Made by a program: the position numbers and the translations under genes
From: an uncultured bacterium
GTDB lineage: Bacteria > Cyanobacteriota > Vampirovibrionia > Gastranaerophilales > Gastranaerophilaceae
DNA length: 64,000 nt
Direction of reading: 5' to 3'
Assembly: GCA_950022695.1 (NCBI GenBank)
Contig: CATLLN010000002.1
Coordinates: forward strand, 124,001 to 188,000
The notes under the pieces: generated by a model
Told to the model about the DNA's origin: nothing
Seen by the model: only the letters and a program-made list of their open reading frames with translations
The model's database searches: none
In this document: piece after piece, positions 15,743 through 26,100 of the stretch
How the letters are laid out: every line of letters starts with the position of its first letter
Numbering within the stretch: the first letter of the stretch is position 1

Positions 15743-17335
15743 TTACATTTCTTCCTGATTTTCAAAACTTTGTACCATTTCTCTATGGACTTTGTTTTCA
15801 TTATTTCTGTTTTTGATAAATCCGTACAATAAATAAATTATCGCACCAACTCCCAACCATACCGGGAATAAAAGCGCAGAACTTCCTGCCTGCATTGATT
15901 TATAAACCATCAACCCTCCGCAGCAAAGAATACCTAAAGCAGGTGTTACAGGTGAAAACGGAACTCTAAATGGTCTTTCACGCTTAGGGTCTGTGTGACG
16001 CAAAATAAGCACCGCTACACAAACAATTATAAATGATGTAAATGTACCGTAATTACAAAGTTCAGCAGCCACATCAAGATTTAATGTTAAAATTCCGACA
16101 ACTGCTAAAATACCTACAGTCCAGGTTAAAAGAGCAGGAGTTTTATATTTTTCATGCAATTTCTGGAATCTTTTTGAGATAAAATGATCACGGCTCATTG
16201 CATATAAAATTCTTGTAGCCGCCATTTCTAATACTAAAAGTACAGAAGTTAAACCGGCTAATGAACCTACAGAAATTAATCCCGCTGCCCAGTTTTGTTT
16301 AGCCATAGTCATACAATATGCCATAGGAGCTTTCAAAAAGTCTAACGGCACAGCACCTGATGTGTTTTGCATACCTGTTAAAACAAGTGCAACTAAAACA
16401 TAAACAATTGTAGTTATTAAAAGTGATCCGATAATACCAATCGGCAAGTCTTTTTGAGGATTTTTGCATTCTTCGGCAGCAGTAGCTAAAGCATCAAACC
16501 CGATATAAGCAAAGAATATTAAAAACGCACCTGCAAAAATACCCTCAATACCGTGAGGAGCAAAAGGAGTCCAGTTTTCAGGTCTTACGAAAAACGCACC
16601 TGCAACAATGAATAATCCGATTACCGCTAATTTTATAAATACCATCAAGCCTGCCATTTTAGCAGAATCTTTAGTACCTTTAACCAAAATTGCAGTGATT
16701 AAAAGAACAATTAAAATAGCCGGTAAATTTATACAAACAGGAACACCTAAAAGTCTCGGGACATATAAATCAGGGTTTTCTGCTGCTAATTTACCAACAG
16801 TAAACACGTCATTTGTAAGCCAAGCCGGCGGATGTGCAAGCCAAGCCGGTAAAACTTTATCAAAACCTGCCATAAATTGAACAAAATGGTTAGACCAAGC
16901 ACAAGCAACCGCGATAAATCCGATTGCATATTCAAGCATTAACACCCATCCAACCATCCAAGCTGCAAATTCTCCCAACGTTGCAAAGGTATAAGTATAA
17001 GCACCACCTGCAACAGGAATCATTGTAGCAAATTCAGAATAGCATAAAGCTGAAAAAATACACGCAATTGCCGCAATAATCATTGATACGATTAATGCAG
17101 GTCCGGCACCGACAGAAGAACCGTCAGCACTTCCTGCAGCTGCTATACCAACAACAGCAAAAATACCTGAACCAATAATTGCACCTACACCAAGGATTAT
17201 TAAATCCCAAACTCCAAGAGTTTTTTCCAACCCTTGTTCACTTGCTTCTGCTAACATCTCATCCGGAGCCTTAATCTTAGTTATGTGTCTTAAAAAACTC
17301 CGTGTAAAAGTTGCTCTGTTAAATTTTTCAGCCAT
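15743..17335 (-). CDS. APC-family amino acid permease (paralogue)
   Basis: 530 residues, same family as the following gene: IILGVGAIIGSGIFAVVG in helix 1 and IFFAYIGFDALATAAEECKNP in helix 6-7. It has a longer N-terminal cytoplasmic leader and a charged C-terminal tail (NENKVHREMVQSFENQEEM). The order glyQ - permease - permease on one strand with gaps of 3-9 bases indicates one operon. Residues between helices 3 and 5 differ most from the paralogue, so the two may have different substrates. Confidence 0.9.
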   Translation of the reverse strand: MAEKFNRATFTRSFLRHITKIKAPDEMLAEASEQGLEKTLGVWDLIILGVGAIIGSGIFAVVGIAAAGSADGSSVGAGPALIVSMIIAAIACIFSALCYSEFATMIPVAGGAYTYTFATLGEFAAWMVGWVLMLEYAIGFIAVACAWSNHFVQFMAGFDKVLPAWLAHPPAWLTNDVFTVGKLAAENPDLYVPRLLGVPVCINLPAILIVLLITAILVKGTKDSAKMAGLMVFIKLAVIGLFIVAGAFFVRPENWTPFAPHGIEGIFAGAFLIFFAYIGFDALATAAEECKNPQKDLPIGIIGSLLITTIVYVLVALVLTGMQNTSGAVPLDFLKAPMAYCMTMAKQNWAAGLISVGSLAGLTSVLLVLEMAATRILYAMSRDHFISKRFQKLHEKYKTPALLTWTVGILAVVGILTLNLDVAAELCNYGTFTSFIIVCVAVLILRHTDPKRERPFRVPFSPVTPALGILCCGGLMVYKSMQAGSSALLFPVWLGVGAIIYLLYGFIKNRNNENKVHREMVQSFENQEEM

Positions 17336-17344
17336 CTATTTTCC

Positions 17345-18220
17345 TTATTTCTTAATAAGCGGGAAGCCCATAGCCTCACGCTGTTCTACGTATAATCTTG
17401 CTACTGCAGAAGCCATTGTTCTGACTCTGCCGATAAAATTATTTCTTTCATCTTTACTGATTACGCCATGCGCATCAAGAAGGTTAAATGTATGCGAACA
17501 TTTCAAAACATAATCATATGCAGGCAATACTAATTTTGCTTGCAAACAGTTATCTACTTCTTTCTGACAGATATCAAACATCTCAAACAATGAATCGGTA
17601 TTTGAAACCTCGAAATTATATTTTGATTGTTCTATTTCATTTTGAAGATAAATATCACCATATTTTAATGTATCATTCCACATAATATCATACACGGATT
17701 CTTTATTTTGAAGATACATTGCAATACGTTCTAAACCGTAAGTTAATTCCAGCGCCACAGGTTTAATTTCAACCCCGCCGACTTGCTGAAAGTACGTAAA
17801 CTGAGTAATTTCCATACCGTCAAGCCAAACTTCCCAGCCAACACCAGCTGCGCCTAATGTAGGAGATTCCCAGTTATCTTCAACAAAACGAACATCATGT
17901 TCTTTTAAATCAATCCCCATTGCTTCCAAACTTTTTAAATAAAGTTCCTGAGCGTTATCAGGTGATGGTTTTAAGATAACCTGAAATTGAAAATAATGTC
18001 CCAAACGGTTAGGGTTTTCACCATATCTTGCATCGGTTGGTCTTCTGCAAGGTTCAATCATTGCAGTATTCCAAGGTTCAGGACCTAAAGAACGTAAAAA
18101 TGTTGCAGGGTTCATTGTTGAAGCCCCTTTTTCTATATCATAAGGCTGTTGAATTATACAACCGTAATCTGACCAAAACTTTTGTAAATTAAAAACCAGT
18201 TCTTGAAAATTTAAAGCCAT
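17345..18220 (-). CDS. glyQ: Glycyl-tRNA synthetase alpha subunit
   Basis: 291 residues, the normal length of GlyQ. It begins with the family block [17 protein letters not shown] and continues with [30 protein letters not shown] and [12 protein letters not shown]. This class II subunit forms glycyl-adenylate and works as an alpha2-beta2 tetramer. The beta subunit gene glyS, often adjacent, is not in this window. Two amino-acid permease genes follow in the same operon. Confidence 0.97.
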   Translation of the reverse strand: MALNFQELVFNLQKFWSDYGCIIQQPYDIEKGASTMNPATFLRSLGPEPWNTAMIEPCRRPTDARYGENPNRLGHYFQFQVILKPSPDNAQELYLKSLEAMGIDLKEHDVRFVEDNWESPTLGAAGVGWEVWLDGMEITQFTYFQQVGGVEIKPVALELTYGLERIAMYLQNKESVYDIMWNDTLKYGDIYLQNEIEQSKYNFEVSNTDSLFEMFDICQKEVDNCLQAKLVLPAYDYVLKCSHTFNLLDAHGVISKDERNNFIGRVRTMASAVARLYVEQREAMGFPLIKK

Positions 18221-18345
18221 AACATAAATCCAATATTGTACTAACTACACTCGTTTCTTCATCTTATTACCGACATAGTAAAATTTCAAGTTTATAATAA
18301 AAAATGTTAAGTCTTTATGATACAATAAAACAAAAAGAGGTCGAT

Positions 18346-18864
18346 ATGGCAAATAAGATTATAATATTTTCAGGTAAACAATACTCAGGCAAGGACACCG
18401 CTGCAAAAATTATGCTGGCAGAAATGCCGGATTACAAACGCTGTGCAATGGGTGATATTATAAAACTGACTTATGGGCAAAAACACGGTTTGACATATGA
18501 AGAAATTGAAGAAAACAAATCACAATATCGCGCAGGTTTAATAGAGCTAGGCAATTGGGGTCGCGAACAAGATCAAGATTATTGGCTAAAAAAAATTCTC
18601 GAACAAGACGGAAATATTATAGTAACAGATGTTCGTGTGCCACACGAATATGAAATTTTTAAAAATGCCGGAGCAATTTCAATAAGAATTGAAGCAACAC
18701 AACAAACTCGAGCTGAACGCGGTGAACTTGTCGGTGAAAATGACATTACAGAAACCGGACTTGATGATATTAAAGACTGGGATTATTTAGTCACAAATGA
18801 TTCTAATTACGAAAATTTAAAAACACAAATTGAAAAAATTATATCAAACTTGAAAAATTCTTAA
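18346..18864 (+). CDS. P-loop kinase of the deoxynucleoside monophosphate kinase type
   Basis: 172 residues from ATG 18346, chosen because AAGAGG precedes it and the P-loop follows at the usual distance. Walker A is FSGKQYSGKDTAA; later segments include VTDVRVPHEYEIFKNAGA and RIEATQQTRAERG. The arrangement resembles phage T4-type deoxynucleoside monophosphate kinases, which transfer phosphate from ATP to dNMPs. It stands divergent from glyQ. Other small P-loop kinases cannot be excluded. Confidence 0.7.
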   Translation: MANKIIIFSGKQYSGKDTAAKIMLAEMPDYKRCAMGDIIKLTYGQKHGLTYEEIEENKSQYRAGLIELGNWGREQDQDYWLKKILEQDGNIIVTDVRVPHEYEIFKNAGAISIRIEATQQTRAERGELVGENDITETGLDDIKDWDYLVTNDSNYENLKTQIEKIISNLKNS

Positions 18865-18908
18865 TCAAATTTAGGTACAACTTTTTGGGTAACAACATTT
18901 ACCACACC

Positions 18909-19181
18909 CTACGGGCACAAACTTTCCCAATCAGGCTCATCCTGTTCTTCGCCCGGTTCAATTATATGTTCACCACATTCAAGCATTACCTGCAATGATA
19001 ACTTTAATTGCTTTTTATAATTTTCCCTTGCACGAGCCAAAGTTTTTGCGCAAAACGTAAAACTCGGTATCTCTTTAATTTCTATATAAAAATATGGATT
19101 GCCGTCAAAATCAAGGTCTTGCCCCTCGATTAGCGTCCAATCCAAATTTAAATAGTATTCTAAATCTTTACTTACTTCCAT
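18909..19181 (-). CDS. HicB-like small protein
   Basis: 90 residues: LEYYLNLDWTLIEGQD, FYIEIKEIPSFTFCAKTLARARENYKK and a C-terminal acidic tail. The pattern 'YYL-hydrophobic strand - E-IP-G/S - T-x-A-x-EN' is that of HicB antitoxin-fold proteins. No HicA toxin (a short dsRBD-like ORF) is adjacent, so this may be a solitary HicB fold used for another purpose. It sits at the downstream end of the infB-truB operon, 13 bases after the GerMN gene. Confidence 0.5.
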   Translation of the reverse strand: MEVSKDLEYYLNLDWTLIEGQDLDFDGNPYFYIEIKEIPSFTFCAKTLARARENYKKQLKLSLQVMLECGEHIIEPGEEQDEPDWESLCP

Positions 19182-19194
19182 ATTTACATTTACA

Positions 19195-19806
19195 TTAATT
19201 TTCTAAAGAAGAATTACTTAACGGTTGTGATAACATAATACCTTCACCTCCGACAACGTCGGCTCTTTGACCGTCTATATATAAATATACCGGTAATGAC
19301 GAATTTAATTTCACAGTCTTAATTAACTGATAAAGTCTTTTATATAGACTTTCAGTGCCTCCACCGGTTACAAAAGCAGAATTAAGGTTTACTATAACCT
19401 TATCGCTTTGTTCTGTAATACTAATAACTTCAGCTCCGGATGGAATTTCAGTATACACTCCAAATTGCTTTTCTTCTCCTTTCGGACCGCGAATTAAAGA
19501 GGTTACCGCAAATTTAATTTTTGAGCCATCAATATCTTTATTATAATGACGCTTTACTGCTTTATAAACTTCTTCATTATGTTCATTTTTTCCTATAAAA
19601 TAAACATTTACAAATTCTTTTGTATTTTCTTTAATGTCAGGAGTTTTGTGATCTACTGTTTCTTCCTGCACTGAACGCTGTAAAACCTGTACCTCATCAG
19701 GTTTAACTTCAGGTTTTGGCATGAAAACATTAAAGCCTATAAGCCCTACAACGACAAACATACAAAAACCTATAAAAAGTAAAAGAATTTTTTGATTTTT
19801 ATTCAT
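19195..19806 (-). CDS. Membrane-anchored GerMN-domain protein
   Basis: 203 residues from ATG 19806; the in-frame ATG nine bases upstream lies too close to the AAAAGGA to be used. An N-terminal anchor (ILLLFIGFCMFVVVGLIGFNVF) is followed by a linker and a GerMN domain from about residue 65: VNVYFIGKNEHNEEVYKAV, TSLIRGPKGEEKQFGVYTEIP, KVIVNLNSAFVTGGG and LPVYLYIDGQRADV. GerMN domains occur in cell-envelope proteins of spore formers and of cyanobacteria, where they probably bind cell wall or a partner. Only 14 bases separate it from the upstream DUF2993-type gene. Confidence 0.85.
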   Translation of the reverse strand: MNKNQKILLLFIGFCMFVVVGLIGFNVFMPKPEVKPDEVQVLQRSVQEETVDHKTPDIKENTKEFVNVYFIGKNEHNEEVYKAVKRHYNKDIDGSKIKFAVTSLIRGPKGEEKQFGVYTEIPSGAEVISITEQSDKVIVNLNSAFVTGGGTESLYKRLYQLIKTVKLNSSLPVYLYIDGQRADVVGGEGIMLSQPLSNSSLEN

Positions 19807-19820
19807 ATTAAACATTCCTT

Positions 19821-20669
19821 TTAATCTTTTGGAAGAGTAATAATACCATCCGCATGAATTACATTATTTTTAATAGCAATATCTTTTACATTAACTTTTG
19901 CATCTTTATTATCTAAGATTTTAACTGAAAAATCCAGTGGATTCAAATAGTTCATAATAAAATCTATTTTTCTTAAATCTAATGCTACACGACCTGAAAC
20001 TAACTTTGTATTAGTAAGATTAATTTTCCCATTTTTAGTATTTAAATCAGATTCAAGAACTATTCTTTGTTCTTGTTTAACAAACGGGAATTCAAAACCT
20101 ATAATATAATAAAATTTACTTGCCTTTAAAGCCACTTTCGTAGAAGAAACTCTAATTCCTGCCCCATAAGAAGCTGCTAATTTATTAAAATCATCAATAA
20201 CTTTTTGGTATTTAGGATGAGCCATAGTTTTATTAATCGAACTTTGGTTCATTTGGATATTAAAAGCCATTGGCATGTCTTCTACAAAAACTATTTCTTT
20301 ATCAACTTGTTTTATATAATTAAAATCACAAAGAGTTGCTAAATTCAAAGCTGAAAGATGTATATCATTTATTAAAACATTTTTACCGTTAACTGATAAC
20401 GATTTAAAAATACCATTTCTTAAATCTCTAGGACTGTAAGAATCCATATCAACTTTTAATTCATCAGCAGAAGCTATCTTTAGAATTTCTTTTGCAATAA
20501 TAGATTCAACTTTTTTTTCAGTTAATGCATTAAAACCAGAAACTGAACTCATAAATGTTTTAAACTTAGTGTTCAGGTTATATGGTTCAACACAATTATA
20601 ATCACAAGCAGCCTGAACAGTCGAAATAGTTGTACATAAAATTCCTAATAATAAAATAATCTTTTTCAT
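19821..20669 (-). CDS. Secreted DUF2993/LmeA-like protein
   Basis: 282 residues with a signal peptide (MKKIILLLGILCTTISTVQA) cleaved before ACDYN. The body is a long beta-rich domain with LSVNGKNVLINDIHLSALNL, KVALKASKFYYIIGFEFPF and LDLRKIDFIMNYLNPLDF. The pattern of an alternating beta-roll plus 'basal' helices matches DUF2993 (LmeA), a lipid-transfer-like fold widespread in cyanobacteria and actinobacteria. It overlaps the truB stop by four bases. A role in envelope lipid handling is inferred from the family. Confidence 0.6.
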   Translation of the reverse strand: MKKIILLLGILCTTISTVQAACDYNCVEPYNLNTKFKTFMSSVSGFNALTEKKVESIIAKEILKIASADELKVDMDSYSPRDLRNGIFKSLSVNGKNVLINDIHLSALNLATLCDFNYIKQVDKEIVFVEDMPMAFNIQMNQSSINKTMAHPKYQKVIDDFNKLAASYGAGIRVSSTKVALKASKFYYIIGFEFPFVKQEQRIVLESDLNTKNGKINLTNTKLVSGRVALDLRKIDFIMNYLNPLDFSVKILDNKDAKVNVKDIAIKNNVIHADGIITLPKD

Positions 20670-21553
20670 AATACCTCAAATACTTTTTTCACCAAAATTT
20701 TGTTATGATTTACCATACCTATAGCATATATTTTACCACTATAAATCAAAAATACAATATCTGAATTTTTAAAATCATGATTATTAATCCACATGCCGTG
20801 GCTTACCCGCTGTTTGTCAGAATCGGAAAGATTATAACAAGGTCGTTTTAAAACATCCAATGGATTAATCAAAAGTTTACAAGCGTCATCTTCTGTAATC
20901 TTATCAAGTTCTACAGTATTACCAACAAGAAATTCTCCGGCTTTTGTTCTTTCCAAGGCTATCAAATACCCTCCGCATCCTAATTTCGCACCTAAATCAT
21001 AAGCTATAGAACGTATATAAGTTCCCTTAGAACAAGCCACAATAATCTTTGCAATCTGATTTTCACAATCAAAATCAACAAGTTCAATTCTGGAAATCGT
21101 AACCTGACGTGACTTGATTTCTACCTGTTCACCAGCTCTGGCATAATCATATAACTTTTTACCATTAACCTTTATCGCAGAATATATTGGCGGCATTTGA
21201 GAAACTTCACCCTCAAAAGACTTCAATGCTTCAACGACCTCAGATTCTGTAGCATTTTTATCAAAAGTTTCTGTAACTTCTCCTTCTAAATCATAAGTAT
21301 CTGTTGTTTTACCAAACTGAACAGTTGCAATATATTCCTTATCATCATCAAGATATTCTATCAGCTTTGTTGCTTTTCCCACTGCAATCGGCAAAACACC
21401 TGTTGCAAACGGATCTAACGTTCCGGTATGCCCAACCTGTTTTATTTTTAACACTTTTCGAAGCTTTGCTACGACATCATGAGATGTCAGACCTTTAGGC
21501 TTATAAATATTTAAAAATCCAAAGGGGATATCTTTTTCTTTTTCATATGCCAT
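20666..21553 (-). CDS. truB: tRNA pseudouridine-55 synthase
   Basis: 295 residues. It has GFLNIYKPKGLTSHDVV, GHTGTLDPFATGVLPIAVGKATKL (catalytic Asp in GTLDP), PPIYSAIKVNGKKLYDYAR and CSKGTYIRSIAYDLG, all conserved TruB blocks. It makes pseudouridine at U55 of the T-loop in tRNAs. The C-terminal 60 residues resemble the PUA-like tail. It lies in the usual rbfA-truB order, 20 bases after rbfA. Confidence 0.97.
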   Translation of the reverse strand: MAYEKEKDIPFGFLNIYKPKGLTSHDVVAKLRKVLKIKQVGHTGTLDPFATGVLPIAVGKATKLIEYLDDDKEYIATVQFGKTTDTYDLEGEVTETFDKNATESEVVEALKSFEGEVSQMPPIYSAIKVNGKKLYDYARAGEQVEIKSRQVTISRIELVDFDCENQIAKIIVACSKGTYIRSIAYDLGAKLGCGGYLIALERTKAGEFLVGNTVELDKITEDDACKLLINPLDVLKRPCYNLSDSDKQRVSHGMWINNHDFKNSDIVFLIYSGKIYAIGMVNHNKILVKKVFEVL

Positions 21554-21573
21554 TCGTTATTCCCCTTTATTTT

Positions 21574-21918
21574 CTAAATCTCGCCGCGGGAAATTTTATT
21601 TATTAATTCAGTTACTCTTGAACCTTCTTCTAGACCGTTTGAATATACAAAACGGAGTTCCGGAGTTAAACGTAAACGAAGTCTTTTCCCAACTTCATAA
21701 CGGATTTTAGATGTACTTTTTTCGATAACTTCTTTTGATTTTTCGATCTGTTCATCTGAACCTAAAACACTATATATAACTTTGGCAAAAGAATTATCGT
21801 GTGAGACTTCCACGTCAACAATTGACACAACACCTTCCAGACCTCTGATTTCTTTTCTTAAAATTTCAGAGATATCACGCATTAATTCTTTTCTTACTCT
21901 TTCATTTCGTAATGACAT
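21574..21918 (-). CDS. rbfA: Ribosome-binding factor A
   Basis: 114 residues of the KH-like RbfA family: RNERVRKELMRDISEILRKEI at the start, then VSIVDVEVSHDNSFAKVIYSV and LRLRLTPELRFVYSNGLEEGSRVTELI. It binds immature 30S subunits and helps process 16S rRNA. It lies in the infB-rbfA-truB operon, with one small ORF inserted upstream. Confidence 0.95.
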   Translation of the reverse strand: MSLRNERVRKELMRDISEILRKEIRGLEGVVSIVDVEVSHDNSFAKVIYSVLGSDEQIEKSKEVIEKSTSKIRYEVGKRLRLRLTPELRFVYSNGLEEGSRVTELINKISRGEI

Positions 21919-21939
21919 ATAATTTTCCTTTTTTTATAA

Positions 21940-22173
21940 TTATATAAGTTTATTAAAATCTTTTACATTCGCCATCTGTTTTCTAAATTGGGCATCTAAA
22001 CTTGGGAATGCTTCAAAAAATATATTTTTTAATGTTTCCCAAAATCCGGATTTATTATTTACAGGAAAAGCTGTTTTTATTATATCTTTTCCTTTTAGAA
22101 AACCTTTACTTACTGCATTACCAAATGTTACATTATTTCTTGTGTTTACAGGGTATTGTACTTTTGTAATCAT
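21940..22173 (-). CDS. Small lineage-tagged hypothetical protein
   Basis: 77 residues beginning MITKVQYPVNTRNNVTFGNAV, which carries the 'TFG' form of the N-terminal tag also found at 4599, 9745 and 40649. Lysine- and phenylalanine-rich, with no membrane segment. It sits between infB and rbfA with 13- and 21-base gaps, so it is co-transcribed with the translation genes; AAGGAGAAAAATTG precedes the ATG. The function is unknown. Confidence 0.65.
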   Translation of the reverse strand: MITKVQYPVNTRNNVTFGNAVSKGFLKGKDIIKTAFPVNNKSGFWETLKNIFFEAFPSLDAQFRKQMANVKDFNKLI

Positions 22174-22186
22174 TCAATTTTTCTCC

Positions 22187-24706
22187 TTATAATGATTTTC
22201 TTTCAACTTCTTCTGTTGTAGAAACTTCAATTATATCGCCTTCTTGAATATCATTAAATTTGCTGAATGAAATACCGCATTCAAATCCCTGCGCAACTTC
22301 TTTAACGTCATCTTTGAAACGTTTTAATTGGTCAATTGCACCTCGGAAGATTTCTTCACCATTTCTGATAAGAACCGCATCTTTTGAACGAACAATTTTA
22401 CCTTCAAGTACATAACAGCCGGCAATTTTGTTGGTTTTGCCAATTGTAAATACCTGACGAATCTCAGCTTTACCAAGTTCAACTTCTTTGATTTCAGGTT
22501 CAAGAAGTGATAATAATGTTTTCTCGATATCTTCTAACAACTGATAAATAATATCATATTTTTTGATTGTAACACCTTCACGTTCAGCTGATGCTAACGC
22601 ATTCGCATCTTCTTTTACGGTAAATCCAAGAATCAAAGCGTTTGATGCAGCTGCAAGCATAACATCAGCTTCAGAGATATTACCGACACCAACGTGAATA
22701 ATTTTTGTTGTAATTTCTTTTGATTCAACACCTGCAATAGCTTGAGCTACAGCTTCTGCTGAACCGTGAGTATTTGCTTTGATGATTAAATTCAATTGAG
22801 GAATTGCATCATCACCTGCAACCGCTTCTTTTCTAATGTGAGCCGGAAGCATTGCTTCTAATCTCTTATCACGTTCTTTTTCTTTTCGGTCTGCGATAAT
22901 TGATTTCATTTCTTTTTCGTTTTTGACAACTTCGAAGTAATCACCTGCCTGAGGTACTTCTGACAAACCTAAAACCTCAACAGGAGTAGACGGTTCTGCT
23001 TTTTGAATTCTTTCACCGCTGTCAGATAATAATGCACGAACTCTGCCACAAGCTGTACCTACTACAATACAGTTACCTGCTCGAAGTGTTCCGTTTTGAA
23101 CCAATAATGTTGCAACAGGACCTTTACCTTTATCAAGGTTAGCTTCAATAACAACCCCGGAAGCTTCGGCTTTCGGATTAGCTTTCAAATCTTGAACATC
23201 AGCTACAAGCAAGATGTATTCCAATAATTCATCAATACCTGTTCCTTGAAGAGCTGAAACTTTGACAGTAATCGTATCTCCGCCCCAATCTTCCGGAACA
23301 AGACCGTGTTCGGTTAACTGCTGTAAAACTTTATCCGGATTAGCACCAGGTTTATCTATTTTGTTAACTGCAACAATAATAGGAATTTCTGCTGCTTTTG
23401 CGTGGTTAATAGCTTCAATTGTTTGAGGCATAATACCGTCATCAGCTGCTACAACAAGAATCGCAATATCTGTTGCTTTCGCTCCGCGAGCACGCATTTC
23501 CGTAAATGCTTCGTGACCTGGTGTGTCTAAAAATACAATTTTCTTATCGTTATTATCGCTTAAATATACTGTATAAGCACCGATAGACTGAGTAATACCG
23601 CCGACTTCTGTTGCTACAATTTTATGTTTTGAAGCTCGAATACTGTCAAGCAAAGTAGTTTTACCGTGGTCTACGTGACCCATAATACTTATAACAGGAG
23701 CACGTTTTTTCAACAATTTTTTATCTACTTCTGAAAGTGCTTTTGCTTTTTCTTCTTTTTCAAGTTCTTGTTCAATGTAAGCATCCAAATCTTCTTCAAG
23801 AACTTCTAAATTATATTCTGCACACACTTTTTTAATAACATCAACATCAATAAGCTGGTTAACAGTAGCCATAACTCCGTTTAGCATTAAGAATTTAACA
23901 ATTTCTGCTGGAGTTTTTCTTATTTTTTCAGACAATTCAGAAATTGTCATTGCCTGATTTACAACAATTTTTGTAACTTCTTCTACAGCTTCAACTTTTT
24001 GAACTTTCTTTTTATGGTGTTGTGCTGCTGCTTTTTCTAAAGAAATTCTTTCCTGTTCTTCTTTTTTAGAGTTGAAATCTTTTTCTTTTTTCTTTGTATC
24101 AACTCTGCGTTTTGAACTTGGTGCCGGAGTTTTATTATCATAGATTTCTTGAGAAATTATACGGCGCTGCAACGGTTTTTTATTTGCAAAATCTTTATTT
24201 TCACCTGATTGTGCAGGCTTGTCGCCCCTATTAATTTTTCTATCTCCTGCCGGTTTATCTCCACGCGGAGGGAATTTTTTATCATCTCTGTTGTAAGGTC
24301 TGGATGGTCTTGAATCTTCACCTACAGGCTTTTTAGGAGCTCGTCTTACAATTTCAAGACGACTTGCAGGTTTTACTACTTCTACTTTCGGACGTTCTAC
24401 TTTTTCGATTCTTGAAACACGTTCAATAACAGGCTTTTTAACTTCTGCAGAAGTTTCTTTCTTTTCTTCAACTACTGCTGCTGGTTCAGGTTTTGCTTTT
24501 TTAACAACAAAAGCTTTAGGCTTTTGCACAGGTTTAACACTGCCGTTTGCGATAAAATCTTTCAGCCTGCTAATTTGGTCAACAGTGACTGTACTGGAAT
24601 GAGTTTTTCCGGTAATCCCTATTTTTGCAAACTTTTCTACGACTTCTTTGCTTGGAAGCCCGAGTTCTTTTGCTAATTCACTTATTCTAACTGTTTCGTA
24701 ACTCAT
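22187..24706 (-). CDS. infB: Translation initiation factor IF-2
   Basis: 839 residues. N-terminal IF2_N helix ([20 protein letters not shown]), a basic low-complexity linker (residues 60-240), a second IF2_N module ([20 protein letters not shown]), then the GTPase: [33 protein letters not shown]. Domains II, III and the C2 fMet-tRNA-binding module follow. It delivers fMet-tRNA to the 30S subunit. Its start overlaps the ylxR end by 20 bases. Confidence 0.98.
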   Translation of the reverse strand: MSYETVRISELAKELGLPSKEVVEKFAKIGITGKTHSSTVTVDQISRLKDFIANGSVKPVQKPKAFVVKKAKPEPAAVVEEKKETSAEVKKPVIERVSRIEKVERPKVEVVKPASRLEIVRRAPKKPVGEDSRPSRPYNRDDKKFPPRGDKPAGDRKINRGDKPAQSGENKDFANKKPLQRRIISQEIYDNKTPAPSSKRRVDTKKKEKDFNSKKEEQERISLEKAAAQHHKKKVQKVEAVEEVTKIVVNQAMTISELSEKIRKTPAEIVKFLMLNGVMATVNQLIDVDVIKKVCAEYNLEVLEEDLDAYIEQELEKEEKAKALSEVDKKLLKKRAPVISIMGHVDHGKTTLLDSIRASKHKIVATEVGGITQSIGAYTVYLSDNNDKKIVFLDTPGHEAFTEMRARGAKATDIAILVVAADDGIMPQTIEAINHAKAAEIPIIVAVNKIDKPGANPDKVLQQLTEHGLVPEDWGGDTITVKVSALQGTGIDELLEYILLVADVQDLKANPKAEASGVVIEANLDKGKGPVATLLVQNGTLRAGNCIVVGTACGRVRALLSDSGERIQKAEPSTPVEVLGLSEVPQAGDYFEVVKNEKEMKSIIADRKEKERDKRLEAMLPAHIRKEAVAGDDAIPQLNLIIKANTHGSAEAVAQAIAGVESKEITTKIIHVGVGNISEADVMLAAASNALILGFTVKEDANALASAEREGVTIKKYDIIYQLLEDIEKTLLSLLEPEIKEVELGKAEIRQVFTIGKTNKIAGCYVLEGKIVRSKDAVLIRNGEEIFRGAIDQLKRFKDDVKEVAQGFECGISFSKFNDIQEGDIIEVSTTEEVERKSL

Positions 24707-24941
24707 CTAGTAACTGTCCTTTCAATTCGTTTGGTATAGAGTGTTTCAAATGTTTTGCAAGCTTATCTTTCTTAAAAGCCTTCTCTATACAAGCTTTATT
24801 ATAGCAAAGATATACAGATCTGCCAAATGTAACAGAATTCGGGTTTATAATGACATTATCACACTTATGGTCAGCTGTAATTTTGATTAAATCTTTTCTG
24901 TCTTTTATCTGCCAGCAGCTAACACAACGTCTTTCTGTCAC
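24687..24941 (-). CDS. ylxR: YlxR/DUF448 RNA-binding protein
   Basis: 84 residues with RRCVSCWQIKDRKDLIKI at the start and GRSVYLCYNKACIEKAFKK, both family signatures; the four cysteines can hold the fold. Start is GTG at 24941. It is a nucleoid- and RNA-associated factor normally encoded with nusA and infB. Here nusA is absent from its usual upstream position; prfA takes its place. Confidence 0.88.
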   Translation of the reverse strand: MTERRCVSCWQIKDRKDLIKITADHKCDNVIINPNSVTFGRSVYLCYNKACIEKAFKKDKLAKHLKHSIPNELKGQLLDELRNS

Positions 24942-24951
24942 TAATATGCCT

Positions 24952-26034
24952 CTATCCTACTTCTGCCAATTTTTCTAACTTTAACTTTTGGTCATATTCA
25001 ACCAACAAGTCGATAAGTTCATCCAACTCACCGTCAATAACAGTCCATACATTCAAGTTATGATTTAATCTGTGGTCAGTCAATCTTCCTTGCGGGAAGT
25101 TATATGTTCTGATACGTTCTGACCTGTCACCTGAACCAACTTGAGAACGTCTTAAGTCTGTGATTTCCTTAGTTTGTTTCTGAACTTCCATATCGTAAAG
25201 TTTAGCTTTCAAAATTTCAAGCGCACGCTCTTTGTTTTGAAGCTGTGAACGTTCTTCCGTACAGAAAATCATGATTCCTGTAGGTTTGTGGAATACTCTA
25301 GCAGCTGTCTCAACTTTGTTAACGTTTTGACCGCCTGCGCCGCCTGAACGTGCTGTAGTAATTTCAACATCGTTCATATTCAAATTAACTTCAACATCAT
25401 CAACCTGAGGCATAACTGCAACTGTTGCAGTTGATGTATGAACACGTCCTTGAGATTCTGTAGCCGGAACTCTCTGAACTCTGTGTACACCTGATTCGTA
25501 TTTCAAGCGGGAATAAATACTATCACCCTTCATTGAAATAATAACTTCAGATACACCACCGGCTTCACAATCAGTTTTGCTTAAAATCTGAGTTTGCCAA
25601 CCCATTTTATCAGCGTATCTTAAATACATACGCATCAAGTCACCTGCGAAAATATTAGCTTCATCACCACCTGCGCTGCCGCGGATTTCAAGCATAATAT
25701 CTTTATCATCCATCGGGTCACGAGGTAATAAAAGAACCTTCATTCTTTCTTCAAACTCAGGTATTTTTGCCTCATTTTCTTCCATTTCAGCCTTTAAAAA
25801 TGAACGCATTTCTTCATCTTTTTCTTCGTGAAGCATTAATTTTGCATCTTCAATGGCTTCTGTTGTAGACTTCCATTCGTAATAGAGGTTAACAGTTTCT
25901 TCCATTGACTTTCTTTGCTTAGATAAGTCTCTAAACTTATTATAATTCTGAATTACAGCCGGATCAGACAAAGTTTCGCCGAGTTCTTTGTACTTCTTTT
26001 CTATTTGTAAAATTTTATCTAACATATCTTTCAT
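24952..26034 (-). CDS. prfA: Peptide chain release factor 1
   Basis: 360 residues, standard length. It has the GGQ tripeptide in [15 protein letters not shown], and the RF1 stop-codon recognition segment [18 protein letters not shown] carries the PAT tripeptide for UAA/UAG reading. Ribosome release occurs through ester hydrolysis in the peptidyl transferase centre. It is the first gene of the ylxR-infB-rbfA-truB run, 10 bases upstream of ylxR. Confidence 0.97.
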   Translation of the reverse strand: MKDMLDKILQIEKKYKELGETLSDPAVIQNYNKFRDLSKQRKSMEETVNLYYEWKSTTEAIEDAKLMLHEEKDEEMRSFLKAEMEENEAKIPEFEERMKVLLLPRDPMDDKDIMLEIRGSAGGDEANIFAGDLMRMYLRYADKMGWQTQILSKTDCEAGGVSEVIISMKGDSIYSRLKYESGVHRVQRVPATESQGRVHTSTATVAVMPQVDDVEVNLNMNDVEITTARSGGAGGQNVNKVETAARVFHKPTGIMIFCTEERSQLQNKERALEILKAKLYDMEVQKQTKEITDLRRSQVGSGDRSERIRTYNFPQGRLTDHRLNHNLNVWTVIDGELDELIDLLVEYDQKLKLEKLAEVG

Positions 26035-26100
26035 ACTTTTATCATAACAAAAACATGTTATTTTACAAATTCTTTAGGTTAAACCAATAGAAAAATCGAA

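Noticed and set aside
14201-17335. The two permeases as one gene broken by a stop
   Set aside because: Each is full length with its own start and GxG motif; they are paralogues.
18909-19181. HicAB toxin-antitoxin pair
   Set aside because: Only the HicB-like fold is present; no HicA-like ORF is on either side.
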